Origin: Rosenbergiella collisarenosi
Lineage (GTDB): Bacteria > Pseudomonadota > Gammaproteobacteria > Enterobacterales > Enterobacteriaceae
Length of the DNA: 64,000 bases
Direction of reading: 5' to 3'
NCBI RefSeq assembly: GCF_018494085.1
Contig: NZ_JABBFP010000003.1
Coordinates: 186,001 to 250,000 of the forward strand
Below are positions 1-11,265 of the stretch, piece after piece (the first letter of the stretch is position 1; each line of letters begins with the position of its first letter). The translations under genes and the position numbers were made by a program. Under the pieces are notes generated by a model. That model was not told the DNA's origin. It searched no databases and worked only from the letters and a program-made list of their open reading frames with translations.

Positions 1-402
1 CCATTGATTGCGCTATCGAATATCGCCCAAGCCTCAGCAGTGGTTGCAATAATCCTAAGGGATAAACGTCGTCAACAGCGCGACGTTGCGGTTCCCGCAG
101 CGATAGCCGCTTATCTAGGAGTGACTGAACCTGCAATGTATGGCGTGAACTTGAAGTACCGATACCCCATGCTTTGCGCCATGATCGGCTCAGCTCTCGC
201 CGGTTTGCTCTGTGGCGTTAATCAGGTACTTGCCAATGGTATTGGTGTCGGCGGTCTTCCAGGCATCCTCTCTATCCAGCCGCAGTTTTGGTTAACCTTT
301 TTCTTCGCCATGCTTATCGCTATCGCCGTACCGATCATTCTGACCTTATTGTTCGCAAACTATTTGAGCCGTCGGCAACCCAATTTATCTGTTGAAGAGT
401 AA
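1..402 (+). CDS. treB: PTS trehalose-specific EIIBC component, C-terminal part (partial)
   Basis: The reading frame is open from the first base of the window, so only the last ~133 residues are present. The visible part is the end of the membrane-embedded EIIC domain: the motif LGVTEPAMYGVNLKYRYP is typical of the sucrose/trehalose EIIC family, and two or three hydrophobic segments follow before a short polar tail. The protein would import trehalose and phosphorylate it to trehalose 6-phosphate. The specificity call rests mainly on the downstream treC, 38 bases away. Beta-glucoside or sucrose EIIC proteins are the alternatives. Confidence 0.9.
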   Translation, partial: PLIALSNIAQASAVVAIILRDKRRQQRDVAVPAAIAAYLGVTEPAMYGVNLKYRYPMLCAMIGSALAGLLCGVNQVLANGIGVGGLPGILSIQPQFWLTFFFAMLIAIAVPIILTLLFANYLSRRQPNLSVEE

Positions 403-439
403 ATATTCACCCGTCAACGACTTAAGGAGACATCACATC

Positions 440-2101
440 ATGGAGATAAATTGGTCCCAAGACAAAGTGGTTTATCAAATTTACCCTAAAAGCTTTCAAG
501 ATACGGATCACAATGGTTTTGGCGATTTAGCGGGCGTTATACAGCGACTTGATTATTTGCAGTTTCTCGGAGTGGATATTATTTGGTTGACGCCCATCTA
601 TCCCTCCCCCCAAATTGATAATGGATATGATATCAGTGACTATTACACTATAGATCCGCTGTACGGCTCTATGGAGGATTTTGAACGACTGGTTCAACAA
701 GCGCACCTCAGAAATATACGCATTATGATGGATATGGTGTTTAACCATACTTCGACCCAACATCCTTGGTTTATTCAGGCATGTGACCCAACGAGCCAGT
801 TTCATCCTTTTTACATCTGGCATGAAGCCTCTGAGAAGGGGTTACCGACTAATTGGCTGTCTAAATTTGGAGGGAGTGCTTGGCAATGGCAAGAGGACGC
901 CGGAAAGTACTATTTACACCTATTCAGCCCGCAGCAAGCGGATCTGAATTGGGAACATCCGCCAGTGCGTCAAGCCATCAAAGATATTTGTCAATTTTGG
1001 GCAGCTAAAGGTGTTGATGCATTCCGACTCGATGTGATTAATCTCATTTCCAAACCCGCTGAATTTGTGGATGACCCGAACGGGGATGGTCGACAATTCT
1101 ATACGGACGGGCCTAAGGTGCACCAATATTTACAGGAACTAAGCCGGGAAGTCTTCCAGCCTCTTGGCCTCATTACGGTAGGTGAAATGTCTTCCACCAC
1201 CTTATCGCATTGCCAACACTATGCAGCACGTGATCACCGCGAACTGACCATGGCCTTTAATTTTCACCATTTAAAGGTGGATTATCCCCAAGGCAATAAG
1301 TGGCGTTTAGCCCGGCCTAATTTTGTAGAACTTAAGCAGATTATTAATTACTGGCAACAGGGGATGCATCAACGCGCCAACACGGCGCTATTTTGGGGGA
1401 ATCACGATCAACCTCGTGTCGTTTCTCGGTTCGGTGAAGATAGACACTATCGCGTCGTCTCCGCAAAAATGCTCGCGATGGTGCTCTACGGTATGCAAGG
1501 TACCCCTTTTATTTTTCAAGGCGAAGAGATTGGGATGACTAATGCTGGTTTTACCGATATTTCACACTATCGGGATATTGAGAGCCTCTCATTTTATACT
1601 GAACAAGGTAATCGCGGCATCCCTACTGCTGAATCACTGGCGATCCTTGCGACGAAATCTCGTGATAACAGTCGGACTCCGATGCAGTGGGATGAAGGGG
1701 TCTACGCGGGGTTTAGTCATACCGCCCCCTGGATATGCCTTAACCCCAATTACCGTCAAATTAATGTTGCTGCGGCCATCGCCGACCCAGATTCTATTTT
1801 ACATACCTATCGCGCACTCATTCGCTTACGTAAGCAGTACGAGGTTATCCAGTTGGGTGACTACACCGACCTACTCCCCGAACACCCAGAAATTTGGTGC
1901 TATCTTCGCCGTTGGAATAATCAACTATTGTTGGTCGTCGCTAATCTAACGTCTCTCTGCGTCGATTGGTCCCCACCAACCTCAGTCCCTGACTCACCCT
2001 ATCAACTGCTGTGGGCAAATTACCCTACAGTCACCAATTACCCGACCGCAGGTCGGTTAAAACCTTATCAAGCCGCATGGTGGCTATGTACAGAGGACTA
2101 A
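440..2101 (+). CDS. treC: trehalose-6-phosphate hydrolase
   Basis: Cytoplasmic GH13 alpha-amylase-family enzyme that splits trehalose 6-phosphate into glucose and glucose 6-phosphate. The 553-residue product matches the family length (E. coli TreC about 551). Visible GH13 motifs are DMVFNHTS, FRLDVINL (nucleophile Asp near residue 198), GEMSS (acid/base Glu near 249) and NHDQPR (Asp near 323). The ATG at 440 is chosen because AAGGAG lies just upstream and the protein then begins MEINWSQDKVVYQIYPKSF, as in the family; the frame is open back to 392 but that would overlap treB. It forms an operon with treB, and treR is not in the window. Confidence 0.96.
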   Translation: MEINWSQDKVVYQIYPKSFQDTDHNGFGDLAGVIQRLDYLQFLGVDIIWLTPIYPSPQIDNGYDISDYYTIDPLYGSMEDFERLVQQAHLRNIRIMMDMVFNHTSTQHPWFIQACDPTSQFHPFYIWHEASEKGLPTNWLSKFGGSAWQWQEDAGKYYLHLFSPQQADLNWEHPPVRQAIKDICQFWAAKGVDAFRLDVINLISKPAEFVDDPNGDGRQFYTDGPKVHQYLQELSREVFQPLGLITVGEMSSTTLSHCQHYAARDHRELTMAFNFHHLKVDYPQGNKWRLARPNFVELKQIINYWQQGMHQRANTALFWGNHDQPRVVSRFGEDRHYRVVSAKMLAMVLYGMQGTPFIFQGEEIGMTNAGFTDISHYRDIESLSFYTEQGNRGIPTAESLAILATKSRDNSRTPMQWDEGVYAGFSHTAPWICLNPNYRQINVAAAIADPDSILHTYRALIRLRKQYEVIQLGDYTDLLPEHPEIWCYLRRWNNQLLLVVANLTSLCVDWSPPTSVPDSPYQLLWANYPTVTNYPTAGRLKPYQAAWWLCTED

Positions 2102-2192
2102 TAATCCGGTGAGGCGGGTTGATGGCCCAAGCTGCCAGCTACCACCTCCCTTTATCACTAATTTTTTTACTGTTTGATTGACACAGGAGTGA

Positions 2193-3485
<1,293 letters not shown>

Positions 3486-3931
3486 TAAAGACGACTACAG
3501 GGTGAGTTACCAGGGTCTCACACTTTGTCTTACCCCTTTAGAAGACGCTGGCCTCTCAGTGTTACATGCTATAAGTGACTTTCGAGAGGCTACAATTGAT
3601 TGAGTTGCATCATTTTTCTATTATTTGTTATTTAGCCGTTAACGAATTCTAGTTGGTTTCCGGACTCTTAGTGACTATAATATCTCGGTTACCCACTGAA
3701 AAGGTCTTTACGAATAGCGTGATAAGATCCTTAACGTACAGAGTGTACTACACTCAAAAAATCTTTAGCTCAATGCGTAAAGCCTTCTCCTACGCATATT
3801 GCTTTCTTCGTTTCAAAGATCTCCTTTTCATTTCAAAGAATTCGTTTTACTCCACCATAGAAGTTTTCCCAGCGGGCGTCGTTCGCTTTACCCCGCACAA
3901 GTTCATCCATTTCAACTAATAGAAAATTATC
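3486..3931. other. intergenic region, LamB-like gene to pykF
   Basis: This 446-base gap has no convincing gene. An 88-codon frame at 3653-3919 lacks a ribosome site and family features and overlaps the likely pykF promoter. The gap probably serves as the pykF promoter and a long 5' untranslated leader. I did not find a clean Cra (FruR) palindrome or a strong terminator for the trehalose operon. Confidence 0.6.
3653..3681 (+). promoter_or_regulatory. candidate pykF promoter
   Basis: TTGGTT (3653-3658) and a consensus TATAAT (3676-3681) are separated by 17 bases. This is the best sigma-70 match upstream of pykF and implies a leader of roughly 240 bases. It is a prediction by eye only. Confidence 0.45.
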
Positions 3932-5344
3932 ATGAAAAAGACAAAAATCGTCTGTACCATCGGCCCTAAAACTGAATCAGAAGAGATGCTCACTAAGCTG
4001 CTTGATGCGGGCATGAATGTTATGCGTCTAAATTTTTCTCACGGTGATTACAACGAACACGGTCAACGTATCGCAAATCTGCGCGCAGTCGTGAGTAAAA
4101 CCGCTCACCATGCGGCGATACTCCTTGATACTAAAGGCCCAGAAATTCGCACCATGAAGCTGGAAGGCGGTAATGATGTCTCCTTACAAGCTGGCCAGAC
4201 CTTTACTTTCACTACCGATCAATCAGTGATTGGTAATAAAGAACGCGTAGCCGTTACCTACTCCGGTTTTGCCGCAGATTTAAGCATTGGTAATACTGTT
4301 TTGGTCGATGATGGCTTGTTAGGGTTGGAAGTGGTAGAAGTCGCCGAAAACACTGTTGTGTGTAAAGTCCTTAACAATGGTGACCTCGGTGAGAATAAAG
4401 GGGTCAACCTCCCTGGCGTCTCGATCCAACTACCTGCCCTCTCTGAAAAAGATAAACGCGACCTCGTATTCGGTTGCGAGCAGGGTGTGGATTTTGTTGC
4501 GGCCTCTTTTATTCGTAAACGCTCTGACGTACTCGAAATCCGTGAGCATTTAAAACAGCACGGTGGAGAGCATATTCAGATCATCTCGAAAATTGAGAAC
4601 CAAGAAGGCCTCAATAATTTTGATGAGATCTTAGAAGCTTCTGATGGGATTATGGTGGCACGCGGCGATCTCGGTGTTGAAATTCCAGTTGAAGAAGTCA
4701 TCTTTGCTCAAAAGATGATGGTGAAGAAGTGTAATCAGGCACGTAAAGTGGTCATTACCGCGACACAAATGCTCGATTCTATGATTAAAAACCCGCGTCC
4801 TACTCGTGCTGAAGCGGGCGACGTTGCCAACGCCATTTTGGATGGAACAGATGCAGTCATGCTCTCTGGTGAAAGTGCTAAAGGCAAATATCCTTTGGAA
4901 GCGGTCACCATCATGGCAACTATCTGTCAGCGCACTGACTCAGTCATGAAGAGCCGTATTGATGAATTGAAAGAAGGCCGTAAGCTGCGTATCACCGAAG
5001 CGGTATGTCGTGGCGCGGTAGAAACAGCAGAAAAACTTGAATCGACACTGATCATCGTCGCGACTCAGGGCGGTAAATCTGCGAAATCAATTCGTAAATA
5101 TTTCCCTTCCGCGACCATCCTCGCACTGACTGACAATGAAACGACTTGCCGCCAACTCCTATTAACTAAAGGAGTTACCACTCACCTCGTGCCAGCGATC
5201 ACTTCCACTGACGACTTCTACCGCATCGGTAAAGAAATCGCTCTCGAAGAAGGCTTTGCTCAGAAAGGAGATGTTGTGGTTATGGTTTCAGGTGCGTTAG
5301 TACCAAGCGGTACCACCAATACAGCTTCCGTTCATCTCGTCTAG
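3932..5344 (+). CDS. pykF: pyruvate kinase I (fructose-1,6-bisphosphate activated type)
   Basis: Converts phosphoenolpyruvate and ADP to pyruvate and ATP, the last step of glycolysis. The 470 residues equal E. coli PykF. Key sites are MRLNFSHG (substrate/ATP region), [11 protein letters not shown], the active-site stretch ISKIENQEG with the catalytic Lys, [12 protein letters not shown] (metal-binding Glu/Asp) and [15 protein letters not shown]. The C-terminal allosteric domain ends at SVHLV. It stands alone, has a strong terminator directly downstream, and sits next to lpp as in E. coli. Confidence 0.98.
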   Translation: MKKTKIVCTIGPKTESEEMLTKLLDAGMNVMRLNFSHGDYNEHGQRIANLRAVVSKTAHHAAILLDTKGPEIRTMKLEGGNDVSLQAGQTFTFTTDQSVIGNKERVAVTYSGFAADLSIGNTVLVDDGLLGLEVVEVAENTVVCKVLNNGDLGENKGVNLPGVSIQLPALSEKDKRDLVFGCEQGVDFVAASFIRKRSDVLEIREHLKQHGGEHIQIISKIENQEGLNNFDEILEASDGIMVARGDLGVEIPVEEVIFAQKMMVKKCNQARKVVITATQMLDSMIKNPRPTRAEAGDVANAILDGTDAVMLSGESAKGKYPLEAVTIMATICQRTDSVMKSRIDELKEGRKLRITEAVCRGAVETAEKLESTLIIVATQGGKSAKSIRKYFPSATILALTDNETTCRQLLLTKGVTTHLVPAITSTDDFYRIGKEIALEEGFAQKGDVVVMVSGALVPSGTTNTASVHLV

Positions 5345-5361
5345 TATTAACTCGATACCCT

Positions 5362-5388
5362 AAGGCCAGCTTTCTGGCCTTTTTTTTT
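5362..5388 (+). terminator. rho-independent terminator after pykF
   Basis: Stem AAGGCCAG / CTGGCCTT with a short loop, followed by an unbroken run of eight T, 18 bases after the pykF stop codon. Confidence 0.93.
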
Positions 5389-5793
5389 GCCTTTTCCAAA
5401 TTCCTGCGCGACGTAACTCCTTCAAAGAGCAACTTCCTGACGACGAGGGAGCTATTCCTAGCAAAGAAAAAACAGTCAAAAAGTCGCTATTAATTTTTTT
5501 TAAATTATTTTTCGAACTATTTTCTTTTCACTCTGTCGTAATAATTAACAGCGGCAAATTTAAGTAGCCCTTTCCAAAAATTTCTTAAGAATCCTTTCAA
5601 AATTAATTACTTTATCCTTTTAATTTTGTTTTATTTATCGATAAATAAGATTAGCGATAGCATTTTTTGCCCTTATTTCAAAGGTTATCCCGATTGAATC
5701 GCACAGTTATGCCTAAAAAACTTATCGAAATAAATGACGTGAGCACTATTTAATCGAATAAGCGCTTTTAAGCATCTTCTTATAAAAAATTAT
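5389..5793. other. AT-rich intergenic region upstream of lpp
   Basis: About 400 very A/T-rich bases with no credible gene. The stretch between pykF and the lpp promoter probably contains upstream activating (UP-like) DNA for this very strongly expressed gene, but no specific site can be assigned by eye. Confidence 0.5.
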
Positions 5794-6104
<311 letters not shown>

Positions 6105-6120
6105 GAGTCTTGGACTAGAA

Positions 6121-6152
6121 AATGGCATCCTTCGGGATGCCATTTTTTTTTA
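6121..6152 (+). terminator. lpp terminator
   Basis: Perfect 10-base stem AATGGCATCC / GGATGCCATT closed by a stable TTCG tetraloop and followed by a long T run. Confidence 0.95.
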
Positions 6153-6196
6153 TTGTATTTCTAAACAACTCTTGCAAAGACTTAATAACTCGCTAT

Positions 6197-6215
6197 GATA
6201 ATGATAATTGTTATC
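6197..6215. promoter_or_regulatory. Fur box
   Basis: GATAATGATAATTGTTATC matches the 19-base Fur consensus GATAATGATAATCATTATC at all but two positions and continues as a palindrome for a few more bases. It ends 18 bases before the ATG at 6234, a typical repression position. Confidence 0.88.
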
Positions 6216-6233
6216 ATTAAATAAGGAGCTATT

Positions 6234-6647
6234 ATGCCTATCCCCCACTCATTCTCGCTCTGGATAACTCGTAATCTCGACGCTTATCAAGAGACGCTAG
6301 AGCGTTTACGCGTAGAGTATTACCTCGCAGAGCGTCCGCTATATCATCAACACTGTACCCTTGGTCAACTGCGTCAGTTCAACGATATGAGCCTGAAAAT
6401 CGCCGATTATTGCTATACCCAAGGGGACGACGATAATTACTTCGCGGTGCTATTGGCTTTACATCAAAAATTACTCGAACAACTCCATAGTAACGTGCAG
6501 CGTGAACCCTTATTCAAGGTACAGACAATCCAGTTAGCCCGTCACTCGATGACGGGGCTATGTCAGGTATTTATTGCCCAGGGGGATTGGCAGAAAGCCA
6601 GCGAATTGCAACGTGAGTTCCTGCAATACGCTGATTCAATGAGCTAA
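6234..6647 (+). CDS. Fur-regulated small helical protein of unknown function
   Basis: I do not recognise a named family. The 137-residue product has no signal peptide or membrane segment. It looks all-helical with TPR-like spacing, for example the segment VFIAQGDWQKASELQREFLQYA near the C-terminus. AAGGAG precedes the ATG. The near-perfect Fur box directly upstream indicates expression under iron limitation. It sits convergent to ydiJ, an FAD/iron-sulfur enzyme, 7 bases stop to stop, in a place where E. coli has other genes (suf and ydi genes). An iron-stress accessory role is inferred only from the operator. Confidence 0.8.
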   Translation: MPIPHSFSLWITRNLDAYQETLERLRVEYYLAERPLYHQHCTLGQLRQFNDMSLKIADYCYTQGDDDNYFAVLLALHQKLLEQLHSNVQREPLFKVQTIQLARHSMTGLCQVFIAQGDWQKASELQREFLQYADSMS

Positions 6648-6654
6648 GGCTAGC

Positions 6655-9600
6655 TTATTGGTGTTCACGCACCATTTGTAATAAGGCTTGGAGGGGATGT
6701 TTAATTTTCTCCCCACCAAAGCGTTTTACTTGGCTACGACAAGAGAAGCCGGTGGCAAGACATCGTTCTAGTGGTTTATTCGCGAGCTGAAGTTCCCAAG
6801 ACAGACCGAATATCTTTCGAGAGTTATCCAGATTACGTGCCTCATGCCCATAAGTGCCAGCCATTCCACAGCACCCAGCATTGATTGTATGGAGCGTCGC
6901 TCCAAACTGGCTAAATAGGGTCTTCCATTGCTGAGTCGATGAAGGTAAAGCTGTCACTTCAGTACAGTGTGCGAAGAGATACCATTCACCTTTAGTCTGT
7001 GTAGGCTCTTGCAACGATAATACTGCGGTTGCGAGCCATTCGTGAGCTAACTGGACGTTGAAGCTGCCACGTTCATTCCCGAGCATCTTATATTCATCTC
7101 GGTAACAGAGTACCAGTGCAGGATCGGTGCCAACCATCGGTAGATTTAACGTAGCAACACGATTGAGGATCTCGGCACTTTTCCGCGCCGTCCGTGCAAA
7201 TTGTTTCAAGAACCCTTTAACTTGCTGCGGCTTACCATTTGGTACGAACGGTAATAGTACAGGTCGATAGCCAAGAAGACTGATCAGCTGAATAAGGTCG
7301 TGAACTAAGGTGGCCTCATAAAAACTGGTAAAGGGATCCTGCACCACCACCACGTAATGTTCGCGCTCAGCATCTGTCATAGCTTGGAGGTCTTCCAGCG
7401 TCGTAGTCATAGCTGGATGCCCAGAGAGCTGACGTTGTAAAGTGGGGTATGATAAAGGCGGTAAGTCCACCATTCCCACTGAGCGTCGACTTAGCTGATT
7501 CACCCAGGGTTGTGATAATAAGTAATTCACCATTTTTGGGGCTTTAGCCATGACGGGAAGTAAGGGTTCGATATTCGCGACAATATGGTCAGAAACGGGT
7601 CGTAGATAGCGGGTATGGTATAACTCTAAGAATCGTGCACGAAACTCCGGCACATCGATCTTAATAGGGCACTGAGTCGCGCAAGCTTTACACGCCAGAC
7701 ATCCATTCATCGATTCTTTCACCTCGTGAGAAAAATCGTACTCACCTTGGCGGGCTCGCCAGCTATTTTTTACCTTCTGACTGAGTGAACGTAAGGAAAG
7801 ACTCGAGGTATCATCAAGACTCTGTGGATTGAAATTCTGTTCGGACAAGAGTCGTAGCCACTCGCGAACGAGTGTCGCTCGCCCCTTGGGTGAATGAACA
7901 CGATCCCGCGTGACCTTCATTGATGGACACATTGGACTATTCGCATCAAAATTAAAGCACAGGCCATTACCATTACAATCTACCGCGCCTCGCCAGCTTT
8001 CTCTTACCACCACCGGTATTTGACGATCGAATGAACCACGAGTTGGGCTATCGATGGGTAATAGTGGCGATGTATTATCTAAGGGCTGACAGATCTTTCC
8101 TGGATTTAAGCGATTATCGGGATCGAAGGCCGTTTTAATACGCCGTAACTGGTGATAAAGCTCTGGACCAAAAAAATCCGCACTATAGGCTGAACGATAG
8201 CCTTTCCCATGCTCTCCCCACAGTAACCCCCCATAAGCACGCGTGAGTTCGGCAATTTGATCGGATAGGGTAAGCATCAATTGATGATGTTCAGGTAAAG
8301 TCATGTCCAGCGCCGGGCGCACATGCAAGACGCCAGCATCGACATGCCCAAACATCCCGTACGATAGCTTATGGCTATCTAGAATGGCTCTAAATTGCGT
8401 AATGTAGTCAGCGAGGTGTTCAGGTGGGACAGCGGTATCTTCTACAAATGGAATCGGTTTAGCCCGCCCTTTCGCGTTGCCTAACAATCCCACTGCTTTC
8501 TTGCGCATGGCATAGATCCGTTCAACCTGTTCGAGCTCGCGACAACATTGGTAACCAATCACGCCGGCCTGCCCGCTAGCACGCAACTCCTCGAGTTGAT
8601 GGCACAGTGCGGAAACTTGTTGCTCGACCTGACTAAGATCATTCCCTGCGAACTCGACCAGGTTGATACCCTGCATTGTATGGCCCTCAACATCGGTGAT
8701 TAATTCACTCACTGAGTGCCAAACAATATCTTCACGCGCTAAATTCAATACAGTGGAATCGATAGTTTCGACAGAAAGCGCTTTCGCTTCTACCAAGAAT
8801 GGGGCGTTACGCAGCGCGGAGTCGAAAGAATCATATTTGATATTAATCAGCTGACGGACTTTAGGCAGAGGTAACACATTGAGTTTAACTTCAGCAATAA
8901 AGGCGAGCGACCCCTCTGCCCCACAGAGGATACGGGTAAGGTCGAAACGCTGCTCTTCTTGTGAAAAGACATGTCGCAGATCATAGCCGGTAAGAAAGCG
9001 ATTGAGCTTAGGAAACTTTTCTTCAATCAAGGCGTAATTATCTTGGCAACTACTCAGGACTTCGCCATAGATCGCTGCTTCTTGAGTGACGCCTTGACCA
9101 CGTGTCAACGCTTGCTCGGTCGTTAAGGGGCAAGTATGGATAACCTCGCCACTCAGTAATACTGCGCAGGCCCCCAACACATGGTCAGAGGTTTTGCCAT
9201 AGACCAAAGAGCCTTGTCCGGAGGCATCCGTACTCACCATTCCACCTATCGTTGCGCGATTACTGGTGGAAAGCTCGGGGGCAAAGAAAAATCCATGTGG
9301 CTTTAACCACGCATTAAGCTGGTCTTTAACTACTCCCGCTTCAACGCGAACCCAACCCTCCTCGGCGTTGAATTCTAAAATATTATTCATGTGTCGCGAG
9401 AGATCAACGACGACACCATGCGTCAGCGATTGACCATTGGTGCCCGTTCCTCCTCCACGGGGAGTGAAGGTTAAGTCACGATACTCATCGGTGGCGGCCA
9501 ACTGGGTGATCATCACGATATCAGCCAGGGATTTAGGAAATAGAATGGCGTCCGGTAAATTCTGATAAATGCTATTGTCCGTCGCCATACTTAGGCGATC

Positions 9601-9708
9601 AGCATAGTGCTGACCAATATCGCCCGCAAATCCTTGCGTGACGAGATGCTGTAAAAAGTTACGGGTAACGTCTGTCTGTCCAGGAGTGTGGTTTAGTTGT
9701 GGAATCAT
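6655..9708 (-). CDS. ydiJ: FAD/4Fe-4S oxidoreductase YdiJ (D-2-hydroxyglutarate dehydrogenase type)
   Basis: A 1017-residue fused flavoprotein, matching E. coli YdiJ (1018). The N-terminal half is a vanillyl-alcohol-oxidase-type FAD domain with TPRGGGTGTNGQSL (FAD pyrophosphate binding) and the GlcD-like segment LLWGEHGKGYRS. Around residues 660-680 lies the ferredoxin motif CLACKACATQCP. The C-terminal third is GlpC/CCG-like with NAGCCGMAGTYG. The family oxidises D-2-hydroxyacids and passes electrons to the respiratory chain; the D-2-hydroxyglutarate assignment comes from published work on the family, not from this sequence. It stands alone, divergent from ydiK. Confidence 0.95.
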   Translation of the reverse strand: MIPQLNHTPGQTDVTRNFLQHLVTQGFAGDIGQHYADRLSMATDNSIYQNLPDAILFPKSLADIVMITQLAATDEYRDLTFTPRGGGTGTNGQSLTHGVVVDLSRHMNNILEFNAEEGWVRVEAGVVKDQLNAWLKPHGFFFAPELSTSNRATIGGMVSTDASGQGSLVYGKTSDHVLGACAVLLSGEVIHTCPLTTEQALTRGQGVTQEAAIYGEVLSSCQDNYALIEEKFPKLNRFLTGYDLRHVFSQEEQRFDLTRILCGAEGSLAFIAEVKLNVLPLPKVRQLINIKYDSFDSALRNAPFLVEAKALSVETIDSTVLNLAREDIVWHSVSELITDVEGHTMQGINLVEFAGNDLSQVEQQVSALCHQLEELRASGQAGVIGYQCCRELEQVERIYAMRKKAVGLLGNAKGRAKPIPFVEDTAVPPEHLADYITQFRAILDSHKLSYGMFGHVDAGVLHVRPALDMTLPEHHQLMLTLSDQIAELTRAYGGLLWGEHGKGYRSAYSADFFGPELYHQLRRIKTAFDPDNRLNPGKICQPLDNTSPLLPIDSPTRGSFDRQIPVVVRESWRGAVDCNGNGLCFNFDANSPMCPSMKVTRDRVHSPKGRATLVREWLRLLSEQNFNPQSLDDTSSLSLRSLSQKVKNSWRARQGEYDFSHEVKESMNGCLACKACATQCPIKIDVPEFRARFLELYHTRYLRPVSDHIVANIEPLLPVMAKAPKMVNYLLSQPWVNQLSRRSVGMVDLPPLSYPTLQRQLSGHPAMTTTLEDLQAMTDAEREHYVVVVQDPFTSFYEATLVHDLIQLISLLGYRPVLLPFVPNGKPQQVKGFLKQFARTARKSAEILNRVATLNLPMVGTDPALVLCYRDEYKMLGNERGSFNVQLAHEWLATAVLSLQEPTQTKGEWYLFAHCTEVTALPSSTQQWKTLFSQFGATLHTINAGCCGMAGTYGHEARNLDNSRKIFGLSWELQLANKPLERCLATGFSCRSQVKRFGGEKIKHPLQALLQMVREHQ

Positions 9709-9883
9709 TTGCCCATTGCCAATTTAAAAGTGGTCTTCGATCAACCTCTTTGTTTTAACATATTTTGTTGACGCTTCCTTGTGGGAATACAAAATTTATC
9801 GAAAAGAGATGTTGTTCCATTCATGGATCAAGCATCATAGTCGGCAGATAAGCTGGACTAAAGATAAAAAAAGGACATCAACT

Positions 9884-11029
9884 ATGAGTAAAGCGCTTCA
9901 ACCGGAGCGAAGTATTCCCCAACGGCTATTAACCTTAATCTTCTTCTCATTGATGATTATCAGCTGTTTTTGGGTCGTACAACCGTTTATTTTAGGCTTT
10001 GCCTGGGCAGGGATGGTCGTTATCGCCACCTGGGGCATGATGCTACGTATTCAACGTCTACTGTGGAATCGACGCACACTCGCGGTTATCGTGATGACCT
10101 TTATTATTCTGTTGGTCTTTATTATTCCGGTCGCGCTACTCATCAGTAGTGTGTTAGAGAACGCTCAACCGGTTCTCCATTGGCTTAGTGCTGGTCATCT
10201 CGCTATGCCGCAGTTAAGTTGGCTGGATGCCATTCCCTTAGTTGGCCATAAGGCCGCTCGTTATTACCATCAAATGGTTGCGGGTGGCGGAGCTCAACTA
10301 CTTGCCACTGCCCAGCCCTATATCGGCCGCACAACGAGCTTCTTCGTGGCACAAGCCGGACATTTTGGTCGTCTGCTCGTCCACCTCGCGCTGATGTTGC
10401 TCTTCAGTGCACTGCTCTATTGGCGGGGTGAGCGTGTCGCGAAGGGGATCCGCCATTTTGCCTTCTGGCTAGCCGGTAGCCGGGGAGATGCGGTTGTGAT
10501 CCTTGCCAATCAGGCGATTAAAGCCGTTGCGTTGGGCATAGTGGTGACCGCCTTATTACAAGGCGTTGTTGCAGGTATAGGTTTGGCGCTGGCAGGCATC
10601 CCCTATGCGACCATCTTAACGGTACTGATCATTCTCTGTTGCCTGATCCAAATAGGCCCGCTATTAGTCCTCATCCCAGCAATAATCTGGCTGTATTACA
10701 GTGGAGACACGACATGGGGAACCGTGCTCGTGGTATGGAGCGTAGTCGTGGCTTCGATGGATAGCGTGATCCGCCCGATGCTGATCCGTTTAGGCGCGGA
10801 TTTACCGATGCTAATTATCCTTACCGGCGTCATTGGGGGGTTAATCGCATTTGGTATGTTGGGCCTCTTCATTGGCCCGGTCGTTCTCGCCGTTTCCTAT
10901 CGATTGGTGCATGTCTGGATGCATGAAGCACCTTGTCCAGATGCACCGCCCGAAGAGGTCCTTGAAGAGCTCTTCGAAGTCACCCGTCATATTGCCGAAA
11001 ACCAGCGTCAAACGCGTATGCCAAAGTAA
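9884..11029 (+). CDS. ydiK: AI-2E family inner-membrane transporter YdiK
   Basis: A 381-residue polytopic membrane protein of the AI-2E (PerM/TqsA) family, with about seven or eight hydrophobic segments. The family signature near the C-terminus is seen in MLIILTGVIGGLIAFGMLG followed by LFIGPVVLAV. The ATG at 9884 is chosen because AAAAGGAC lies just before it and the protein then starts MSKALQPERS like its relatives; the frame is open back to 9779. The substrate is unknown. The position beside ydiJ and aroH is as in E. coli. Confidence 0.92.
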   Translation: MSKALQPERSIPQRLLTLIFFSLMIISCFWVVQPFILGFAWAGMVVIATWGMMLRIQRLLWNRRTLAVIVMTFIILLVFIIPVALLISSVLENAQPVLHWLSAGHLAMPQLSWLDAIPLVGHKAARYYHQMVAGGGAQLLATAQPYIGRTTSFFVAQAGHFGRLLVHLALMLLFSALLYWRGERVAKGIRHFAFWLAGSRGDAVVILANQAIKAVALGIVVTALLQGVVAGIGLALAGIPYATILTVLIILCCLIQIGPLLVLIPAIIWLYYSGDTTWGTVLVVWSVVVASMDSVIRPMLIRLGADLPMLIILTGVIGGLIAFGMLGLFIGPVVLAVSYRLVHVWMHEAPCPDAPPEEVLEELFEVTRHIAENQRQTRMPK

Positions 11030-11144
11030 GGCTAGGCACCATCTGGGAGAATTCTTACATAATACCTTGGCACGACAGGGTATTATTTTCCCAGACGCGT
11101 TTATTTCACCTGTCTTAATTATTGAATTGCTGTGTGTAGTCTTT

Positions 11145-11168
11145 ACCCGCCAATTGGCGGGTTTTTTT
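11145..11168 (+). terminator. terminator between ydiK and aroH
   Basis: Stem ACCCGCC / GGCGGGT with loop AATT and a following run of T. It lies about 115 bases after the ydiK stop. It could also act as an attenuator-like element for aroH, but no Trp-rich leader was seen. Confidence 0.85.
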
Positions 11169-11265
11169 TACCTTTTCTTCGCGGTGTTCTTCACGCCTGT
11201 TTTCGTTTATTGTTTAAGGATAATTATCGGCATGTTGCCGATGAGCAGAGCCTATTGAGCAATTC

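Noticed and set aside
3653-3919. 88-codon plus-strand frame upstream of pykF
   Set aside because: No ribosome site, no family pattern, and it covers the likely pykF promoter and leader.
11169-11265. TrpR operator upstream of aroH
   Set aside because: Searched for the CTAGTT/AACTAG palindrome known from E. coli aroH and found nothing similar.
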